A stretch of 64,000 nucleotides of DNA from Neurospora intermedia. Its lineage: Eukaryota > Ascomycota > Sordariomycetes > Sordariales > Sordariaceae. Positions within the stretch are counted from its first letter, which is position 1, and every line of letters begins with the position of its first letter. The position numbers and the translations under genes were made by a program. The DNA lies in NCBI GenBank assembly GCA_037102815.1, contig BTPP01000007.1, positions 2,604,001-2,668,000 on the forward strand. Direction: 5' to 3'. Below are positions 57,204 through 64,000 of the stretch, one piece after another. The notes under the pieces are model-generated. The model ran no database searches. It saw only the letters and a list, made by a program, of their open reading frames with translations, and was not told the DNA's origin.

Positions 57204-59375
57204 CTATTCCACGTCGTCAACGCCATGGTGCGCCAAAAACTCTGGTGGTACATCATTCTCACTGTCCGCCGTCTTGCTGGATTCCAGGCCTTGTCGCGGA
57301 ACCCGTCGGAGACCCACTCCTCGTCCACCTCTAGGTTCATCTCGATCGTCGTTATCGACATTAGAGACGAGCAAGTCTGGAGGAACTTCATTGTCGTCAC
57401 TCTCGTTAAGATCCGTGCGCTGCTCTCCATGCGGGTTATCCTCGAGATCCACCAGATCCAAGTGATTACGGCCATAAGTATGAGCGTTATCGTCACTTCC
57501 AGGGCCAACCTCATCGACACTATGATCGGTGGTGGTGGTTGGTCGCTGGCTGGTGGACCAAGCTCCAGTAGAGTCTTGCAGGACCGTCGCCGTCGACCTC
57601 CCCAATCGCGGAGTGCTGCCATTGCTCCCTTGGTATTCCTTCTCATCTTCAATGTCATACCCCTGCTCCATCAGCATGTCTTGGATCATCTCTTTGGCCT
57701 GCTTGAACGCCTCCAACTCGGCACCTATAGCACATAACAGCAACCTCCAACCGTGCTCTTCTGCAAGGTTGAATTTTTCGTCTAGCGCACCCATGACTTT
57801 CATGATTTTGTCGAGCTGTGATGTATAGAACACGAGTGGGCTTGCTGCTTGATCATCGGCGATGGCCTTTCCTTTACCCTTGCCCTTGCCGCCGTCACTG
57901 TTGAAGCCACCAGGCTCAACACGGGTGGCCTTTGCAATCTCTTTGCGCAAATCTTCCTCGTAGGCTGTTACCAACCTGACAACCTCCCTCCAGACCTCAG
58001 CACCTTCCTCTAATGCTGAGCGTTCCTTGTTTACTTCCTCTTTGCGCCGCTCGAGAAGGGCAATCTCACTCTCCCACCAATCCTTGGCCATATCAGCCGT
58101 CCGTCGCTCCGGTCGTAGACGCATGAACTCCAACCCTACCAGGGCCTGCTGCTCCACCTCTAGATTGCCCTCGTTCTTACCAGGCCCTATCACAGCCTCA
58201 ATATCCAAAGGCAGCACCCTGGGTTTGATCAACATATCCTCCAATTTGTCATCCACCTCCTTCAGGGCCCCTTTGTAACCACTAAGGCCAGCCTCGCGAC
58301 GATTTCTAACGTCGAGCCTCCGTCCATCAAGCCAGCGTTTCCGCTTTCGCAAACCCACCAACCGCTCCTCTAACTCGGCTATTTCCGCGCGAACATTGGT
58401 GTACTCTTCATCAAGCTCGCGCAGCTCACGGGCAAGCGGTTCCTCGTCATCGCCCTCCAACGTGCGTAATTCCCCCACAATTGCATCCCGCTGCGTTGAA
58501 AGCTTGCGCAGCTCTGACAGTGCCTTCTTCCGTAAAAAGAGGGCAGAGTCGAGGTTTGCTTCCTCCTCAATTTTGAGGTCGGCAGCGAGTGCCATGGTCC
58601 TGGCTAAGGCGGCTCTGGCCCCGCGCAAATTCAGGGGTTTCTGGCGCGGTTGACGAACGGGAATGATCTCTCCGGTTTCCGTTGTACGGGTGGGTAGCTC
58701 AAAAACAACATGTGACCGACGAGTAGTTGATGTGCTTCCGGCAACGCTGATGTTGGAGCTTGATGATGGAGGTGGGGCAGCATCTGGGTTGAGGTTCGCC
58801 ATCAGCCCTGTAGCTTGGGCGTCGAGTATAGTTTGAAATTCCTTCTGAATTAAGCGTTCGCGGTGCTGTAGGTTGCGCCAGAACGCGTCCTGTTCGAAGC
58901 GGACTTCATCCCGATTACGCGCTGTAGAACCTCCCTTTTCGAACAAGACGCTGTTGATATTCTGGGCGATGGAGGACACTCCGAATTCGAGCGGCGACGT
59001 TGGCGTAGAGTAACGATCCTTAGCGTCTCGCTGCAAGATCTGTGTCGAGAATATGGGCGGTGGCGGCCCGGCGAACAAAACACGAGATTTCTTGTCCTTG
59101 GATATCGACCCAGTCGTGCTTGCTTTGTCGCTGAAGGTTGAAGATGATGGGGGCGGGGAAGTTCGCCGTCGAAACGCTGGCTGATTGCGATTTTGCGGCA
59201 TATCATGGTTTAAAAAGGGGTCGTCAGGGCGAGGAGAAAGGTCTTCCAAGTCGTAATCGCTGGACTTCCGAACGGAGCGACTTGCTTGGTTAGACCACAT
59301 GTTGTATTCGTCTCGGGGTCGAGATGGTCGCGGAAGGGAGATGTTGTTGAAGGGCATTAGATTAGTCGTGTTCAT
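57204..59375 (-). CDS. Coiled-coil protein resembling fungal Atg28
   Basis: The open frame from the first true ATG gives 723 residues (MNTTNLMPFNN start). A CTGCAG word just upstream could be an acceptor for an extra 5' exon. The N-terminal 100 residues are disordered. GPPPPIFSTQILQRDAKDRY and INSVLFEKG are followed by FWRNLQHRERLIQKEFQTILDAQATGLM. The middle (about 260-490) is a long coiled coil (LKIEEEANLDSALFLRKKAL, RELRELDEEYTNVRAEIAELEERL, then WLDGRRLDVRNRREAGLSGY). The C-terminal third is acidic and disordered. The layout fits fungal proteins annotated as autophagy-related Atg28, which takes part in pexophagy and macroautophagy. That assignment is from memory of the family and is moderate. 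Confidence 0.7.
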   Translation of the reverse strand: MNTTNLMPFNNISLPRPSRPRDEYNMWSNQASRSVRKSSDYDLEDLSPRPDDPFLNHDMPQNRNQPAFRRRTSPPPSSSTFSDKASTTGSISKDKKSRVLFAGPPPPIFSTQILQRDAKDRYSTPTSPLEFGVSSIAQNINSVLFEKGGSTARNRDEVRFEQDAFWRNLQHRERLIQKEFQTILDAQATGLMANLNPDAAPPPSSSSNISVAGSTSTTRRSHVVFELPTRTTETGEIIPVRQPRQKPLNLRGARAALARTMALAADLKIEEEANLDSALFLRKKALSELRKLSTQRDAIVGELRTLEGDDEEPLARELRELDEEYTNVRAEIAELEERLVGLRKRKRWLDGRRLDVRNRREAGLSGYKGALKEVDDKLEDMLIKPRVLPLDIEAVIGPGKNEGNLEVEQQALVGLEFMRLRPERRTADMAKDWWESEIALLERRKEEVNKERSALEEGAEVWREVVRLVTAYEEDLRKEIAKATRVEPGGFNSDGGKGKGKGKAIADDQAASPLVFYTSQLDKIMKVMGALDEKFNLAEEHGWRLLLCAIGAELEAFKQAKEMIQDMLMEQGYDIEDEKEYQGSNGSTPRLGRSTATVLQDSTGAWSTSQRPTTTTDHSVDEVGPGSDDNAHTYGRNHLDLVDLEDNPHGEQRTDLNESDDNEVPPDLLVSNVDNDDRDEPRGGRGVGLRRVPRQGLESSKTADSENDVPPEFLAHHGVDDVE

Positions 59376-60655
59376 TCGCGAGGAGGCCGCTGCAGACACA
59401 CATATATATCATCAGCAACCGATACATGGCAAAGGCATTGCGCACACAGAGAATGTGGATGGACATGTCTGTACTGATAAGGCATTATAATCCAGACTGT
59501 CACTCTTACACGAGTATCATTGGGGCATAAATCGAGAGGGAAGCAAGCGAAGTGTACCAGGGAGTTAATGGACAAGCGAGAATGGACAACTTGGACATAC
59601 ACAGAACAGATATAGCAACAAACAACAAACGAGGCCGGTACGACTCGAAGACAGCGGAGCGCAATGTGGTCGAACCAGTAGTCTAGGGACACCAAAGTAA
59701 GAGCTTGTTAGGTGAAAGAAAGACGAGTGAAAGTCTGGAGAATAAGACCGAAGGCGGGGACGGGATGATCGGATGCTTCTTTGATCTGATGATACTTATG
59801 ATAAGAGTAACGAAAGAGGCTCAGATGACAGTCAAGTGCCTGCCGTTATCAGGCACCACGAGGGGAGTTGGTCACTGCACTACAATTCGGGAGGAGAGCA
59901 GGTGGCATGTGCCCCACCTAAGGTACCCACGTATTGGCTCCACCAACCCAAGCTGGCAGTGACGCCATTGGTCCCAAGGGAGCTTAACAGCGGATCCACC
60001 TCTCTGAGCTTCCCCCCGGCCGCGCGGATCCCAACTGAAGCTTCCGAACTCTTGAGCTCCGTTCGACTCTGTACGGTCCCAGTCCATTCGAACGCATTCT
60101 TCATATCTCACGGACGACTGACTGATACGTAGAGAATTCGGTGTCATAATGTCGCTAGTAAAATTATTGTTTCTTTTTGCTGTGTCAAAGCACCGCTTGG
60201 GTTTCCTTCACCATCCATTCATCTCTGTCCGCTAGGAGTCCAGTCAACTGGTCTGAAAACACCATGATCAAAACCTCATCCAAGGGTTTCTTAGCAAGAC
60301 TATGGCTTCAGTTCAGACACAGTTTCTTTGGCTGAGAACAACTCCCGCTGTGATATATCTACAACTCTATTCAAAGGCATTGAATGACATCGAGATGGTT
60401 CAAAGCCCAGCGATTCTGTCCGCGCCGTGATATGTCATCTATCACAAGTGCATTGTTTACGGAGCTCAAACATCCTTACCTTGAATTCTTAGGTTGACAG
60501 TATATAACCTCATCGCCTTTACAAAACTATATACTGGCTTGCTTTCCGGTCACCAACATGCTTTGAATAGACAATACACGCTAAAACTTCAAAAGCATAC
60601 ATCCACCCCTTCAGCACCTTAACAGCCGAAAGCCAACAACTCGATTTCACCAACT
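59376..60655. other. Divergent intergenic region
   Basis: 1.28 kb between two genes transcribed away from each other. No gene is seen. It contains GATCTGATGAT and TGATAA words near 59779-59805, but not the full ATCTGATAA site. TATA-like words lie near 60352 and 60500-60530. Confidence 0.45.
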
Positions 60656-62002
60656 ATGACCCCTCGCAAACAGAACGCTCGCAACACTGGCAAAGCCGGA
60701 CCCAAAATGGCCACCAAGACCACCAAAGACGATAGTAACCACCCATTAGTCTCCAACCAAGACTTCAAAACTTTTTACAACGTTCCAGCGCCAGCGCCAG
60801 TCCCATCCCACCCCTTCGCTCACAACGACGTCCTCAAAAGCCTCCTCCCCCACCACGGTTACGACTACTCCATGTTCCACCTCGTCCACCCAGATGGCAT
60901 CAACCACGAGAATTACCTCGCCATTGAGCCTGAGCATGCCGACTGGCTCATCAACGCTCTGTTCAAAAGCAGCGGCGGCATGAAACTCTACGGCTACGGC
61001 TACAACCAACATGTTGGTAACCGTGCCGAGCCTCCTCCATATAGCCACCTAAACCTCGTCGTCGAAAGCGGTCTAACGACACTTTTCAACGCCCTCCACG
61101 ATGTTGCCAGTGAGCTGGACCTCGCCGAGATGCAGCTCATCGGGAACGACACTGACAAGGCGGGTGCCGGATACCTTTCCCCCTTTTGGGAGAAGGTAGT
61201 CACCAACCCTAAGTACTCCGGGGCCTGGTTCCATGTCGACATGCCTCAGGGGCATGGAAATGGACAGGGCAAGCCTATCAACGTCGGTACTACCAAATGG
61301 AAGGTGCCCAAGAGTTGGACCGGCTATCTTCGTACCAACCCTCCCATGACCCGAGCTCGAGGCCGTGAAGCCACGGTCCCCTATCTCTGCTCCATGTCTC
61401 GTCCCAATCCCGAAGAAGTGCACTACTTCCCCTCCGGGGCTGCCCCGGGTCCCGGATACAAGCCCCTCACGACCTTAAACACCACTCCCGGCCTCTCATC
61501 CTCATCCACCAGTGAAGCTCTCCATAAAGCTTGCTTAGCCCTGCACTCTCTCACGGCCCTCATACTCGACGCGCGGGAATACGTCATCGAGCGCCCCGGA
61601 CGCTTCCCCTCTCGTAACCTTCCTTCCAGTGATCCACTCGTCCTGGCTATTGACCAGTTCCGAAACTACCTTGAATCCGTCCCCGGTCTACAATTCGAGG
61701 AGTCCATCCAGCAGGCCTTCTATTCCTACCACGCCACCGTCTTCCGCTTGGAGCTCCCCGTTGCGACCGGGCTATTTGGCGGTAATGGGACCACCATGTT
61801 CCAGTTTAAGCCGGCCCATGTGTCGAGGGACACGGGGAAGGTCGTGGATGAATCGGTCATGGTGGCCAGTGTGAGCTCGGCAGGATCGTCGGATGTGGAC
61901 GGGGATGAGGACGAGGAGGATAGAGACTTGTCATCGGATACGGAATCCGATTACGCTTGTAGTAGTTATGCTGGGTTTGGTTCAGCCAAGAAGTTGAGAT
62001 GA
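60656..62002 (+). CDS. Unknown 448-residue protein
   Basis: A single exon with a clear start after an A-rich leader (ACCAACTATGACC). The N-terminus is basic and short of structure (PRKQNARNTGKAGPK). The middle (about 45-240) looks folded, with many aromatic residues (FKTFYNVPAPAPVPSHPF, HGYDYSMFHLVHPDG, YGYGYNQHVGN, FWEKVVTNPKYSGAWFHVDM). A second folded part follows a serine-rich turn at about 275-370 (ALHKACLALHSLTALILDAREYV to FYSYHATVFRLELP). The end is acidic. I recognise no domain. Codon use is like that of neighbouring genes, so it is probably a real, lineage-restricted gene. Confidence 0.72.
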   Translation: MTPRKQNARNTGKAGPKMATKTTKDDSNHPLVSNQDFKTFYNVPAPAPVPSHPFAHNDVLKSLLPHHGYDYSMFHLVHPDGINHENYLAIEPEHADWLINALFKSSGGMKLYGYGYNQHVGNRAEPPPYSHLNLVVESGLTTLFNALHDVASELDLAEMQLIGNDTDKAGAGYLSPFWEKVVTNPKYSGAWFHVDMPQGHGNGQGKPINVGTTKWKVPKSWTGYLRTNPPMTRARGREATVPYLCSMSRPNPEEVHYFPSGAAPGPGYKPLTTLNTTPGLSSSSTSEALHKACLALHSLTALILDAREYVIERPGRFPSRNLPSSDPLVLAIDQFRNYLESVPGLQFEESIQQAFYSYHATVFRLELPVATGLFGGNGTTMFQFKPAHVSRDTGKVVDESVMVASVSSAGSSDVDGDEDEEDRDLSSDTESDYACSSYAGFGSAKKLR

Positions 62003-62394
62003 CCATGAAGGCGTCGCCGTATTAGTGGGAGGAGTGGTCCATGCTGACCGACAAGTGTCGTTGATGTTAGGTTAGGTTACCTGTGGAGATAGGGTGGTAG
62101 AGTATGATAATTCGAATGGTTTGGCTAACGACCCTTGTGACCCTGTGATATGTGAACGTACACAACCACAAACGCAAGACTGAGACAAGGGATGAGGACA
62201 CGAAACTGATCGTGCATAGGAAGTCTATTGAATGGACCTAAGAGTGTGTCCACCTGAAAAGCAATTTCTCCGCAAAACCTAACACCAATAGCCTTTACCG
62301 AGGCCTTGTAACCATCATAATCATGACACGAAAATAACCAGTGATTAAGCCAACTCATCTAATTTTCAGACTCTTGCCCCTTTTCCTGTGCCAT
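62003..62394. terminator. Convergent 3' region
   Basis: 392 bases shared by the 3' ends of the unknown 448-residue protein gene (plus) and pyruvate kinase (minus). No coding signal is seen. Confidence 0.4.
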
Positions 62395-64000
62395 TTAAGG
62401 CTGGCCAAGACCGAGGTGGTTGACATCGGCCTTAACGATACGGAAGGTGTTGGTGTTACCCATACCACCCTTCCAGCCCTGAACAACGACGACGGTCTCG
62501 CCCTCGTTGAGGACCTTGAGGCCAATACCGTGGCTGAGACCCCACTTGATGCGACGATCAACATCCTCCTGCCAGTTGACCTTGCTAAAGTCGGGCTTGG
62601 ACTCGGGGAAAAGGAAGGGGTAGACGCCACGGTAAAGGTGGGCGTACCTCGAAGCAGAATCGTTCCTGGTGATCATGATGATGGGGCACACAGGGCGGTA
62701 CTTGGAGATGAGACGAGCGGACTCGCCGGAGGTGGAGAGAACGAGGATGGCAGCGGCGTTAAGGTCAAGGGAGGCGCGGACAGAGGCCATGGCGCAGGAC
62801 TCGACAATGGAGACGGGGCGCTTGGCCAAGCTGCAAAGCTCCTCGAAGTGGCTGACGTAGGGGATGGTGTTCTCAGCCTTAAGAACGGCCTCACTCATCT
62901 CACGGACGGCCTCGGTGGGGTAAGCACCCTTGGCGGTCTCACCAGAAAGCATGACGCAGTCAGCACCATCGGTAACAGCGTTACCGACATCGCTGATCTC
63001 GGCTCTGGTGGGTCTGGGGTTCTTGATCATGGACTCGAGCATCTGGGTAGCGCAGATGACGGGCTTGCCGGCAATGTTGCACATGGCGATGATCTTCTTC
63101 TGGGCAGCGAACACCTCGGCGGCGGGGATCTCAATACCCAAGTCACCACGGGCAACCATGACACCATCGGTCTCGGCGAGAATCTCAGCAAAGTTGTTGA
63201 GACCCTGCCTGTTCTCGATCTTGGCAATGATCTGGATCTGCTTGCCATCCTCGCCAAGGACCTCACGAATGTCCTTGATGTCCTGGCCGCGACGGATAAA
63301 CGCTATTATCAACTGTCAGCAACTTGTTCCACGTATCCAAGGTCTTCCTAGGGTAAACTCACAAGCAAAGACCATGTCGACCTTGTTCTTGACACCGAAC
63401 CTGAGATCGGCCTTATCCTTCTCGGAAAGAGCAGGGAGATCGACATCGGTGTTGGGAAGGTTGACACCCTTGCGGGAGGAGATGTAGCCGTTGTTGCGGG
63501 CCTTGACCTTGATGGTCTTGTCATCGACAATCTCGAGGACCTCGAAAGCGAGGACACCATCGTCGACGTAGATGATACGGCCAGGAGCAATGACCTTGGT
63601 GATGTTGACGTAGTCGACGTACCTGCAACGATGTCAGCAAGGATCGGCCCCACTGGCGCATACCCAGAAGCAGATCGATTCAAACTTACATGTGCTCGAT
63701 AGTGCACTCATCCTTGTACTTCTCATCAGTGGTGATGTTAAGGATGGTACCGGCGGAGATGGGAATATCCTCATCATTCTTGGTGTTGCCGGTACGGATC
63801 TCAGGGCCCTTGGTGTCAAGGGCAATGGCAATGGGGCGGCCGGGATGGACCTTCTCAGCCTGGCGAGCATTGTCAATGACGGACTCTGCAGGTGGCTCAG
63901 TGTTAGCGGGTAAGCTGTGCAGGAGGATTTTGGCAAAACGAGGCGCTAATGGTCCTGGAAAGCTAAGCGCGCAGCAGCTTGGCGGACCTTACACCATCGG
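62395..64000 (-). CDS. pyk: Pyruvate kinase, partial (5' end outside the window)
   Basis: Exons visible on the minus strand are 63885-63690, 63622-63363 and 63302-62395, with agreeing phases. At least one more exon lies beyond the edge, and a GTGTAAGG donor seems to lie at about 63990. The protein runs from [16 protein letters not shown] through [12 protein letters not shown], the B-domain ([17 protein letters not shown]) and [11 protein letters not shown]. It continues with KIENRQG (active-site lysine and substrate contacts), [19 protein letters not shown] and [10 protein letters not shown] to the allosteric C-domain ([17 protein letters not shown], then [15 protein letters not shown]). It catalyses the last step of glycolysis, phosphoenolpyruvate plus ADP to pyruvate plus ATP, in the cytosol. 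Strong codon bias (AAG, GTC, ATC) fits very high expression. Confidence 0.96.

Noticed and set aside
1-64000. CRISPR arrays, bacterial operons, dispersed 5S rRNA genes
   Set aside because: No regularly spaced repeats were seen. Genes are spliced and eukaryotic. No sequence resembling the Neurospora 5S gene was noticed by eye, though a covariance-model search would be decisive.

Overview
The window looks like nuclear DNA of a filamentous ascomycete close to Neurospora. The genes have short introns (about 40-125 bp) with GTRNGT donors and CTRAC or CTGAC branch sites. Seven single tRNA genes are scattered among them, several with introns. The first 7.5 kb carries strong C-to-T mutation of the RIP type. 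The recognisable proteins (translin-associated protein X, Cdc24, pyruvate kinase, Mrp10/mS37, fungal siderophore enzymes, Zn2Cys6 and Clr5 proteins) fit Sordariales.

Layout. 1-7490 is an AT-rich graveyard in which CpA and TpG are almost absent. It holds two Ty3/gypsy chromovirus-like relics and a Tc1/mariner-type transposase relic, all heavily decayed. Two small GC-rich islands inside it escaped the mutation. From about 7.5 kb the DNA is ordinary gene space. First come an amidohydrolase-type decarboxylase (8151-9134), TRAX (9609-10793, with a likely 18-nt microexon), tRNA-Leu, a cysteine-rich unknown protein (12622-13719), tRNA-Arg and tRNA-Gly.

The most interesting block is 15.0-24.0 kb. 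An AIFM2/FSP1 (AMID)-like flavoprotein (16114-17673) is followed by a divergent pair. One member is a SidF/SidL-type hydroxyornithine acyltransferase (18428-19858, minus). The other is a SidI-type acyl-CoA ligase ending in the peroxisomal signal SKL (22010-23941, plus). Eight copies of ATCTGATAA, a form of the ATCWGATAA site bound by fungal iron-sensing GATA factors (SreA/SRE/Fep1), lie in the non-coding DNA of this block. Only one other copy was noticed in the window, inside a coding exon. This looks like an iron-controlled siderophore mini-cluster. The inference is that the FSP1-like oxidoreductase belongs to the same regulon. Identical tRNA-Gly genes stand on both sides of the block, with a third copy 1.8 kb further on.

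The rest is housekeeping and regulatory genes. They are a 1658-residue, mostly disordered nuclear-type protein with SPKK-like motifs and an AT-hook (26950-32025, minus), Mrp10 (32913-33310), Cdc24 (35515-38793, minus), a 1199-residue Zn2Cys6 transcription factor (41991-45645, minus), and a small membrane protein probably of mitochondria (47648-48108, minus). After these come tRNA-Tyr, a truncated protein-kinase-like reading frame (49029-49517), a ketopantoate-reductase-family protein (49884-51028, minus), tRNA-Lys, a Clr5-domain protein (53075-55451, minus), a coiled-coil protein resembling Atg28 (57204-59375, minus), an unknown 448-residue protein (60656-62002), and the 3' part of pyruvate kinase (62395 to the window edge, minus). 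Intergenic stretches of 1-3 kb hold microsatellites but no gene I can support. All exon boundaries were read by eye and checked only for phase and splice-site consensus.
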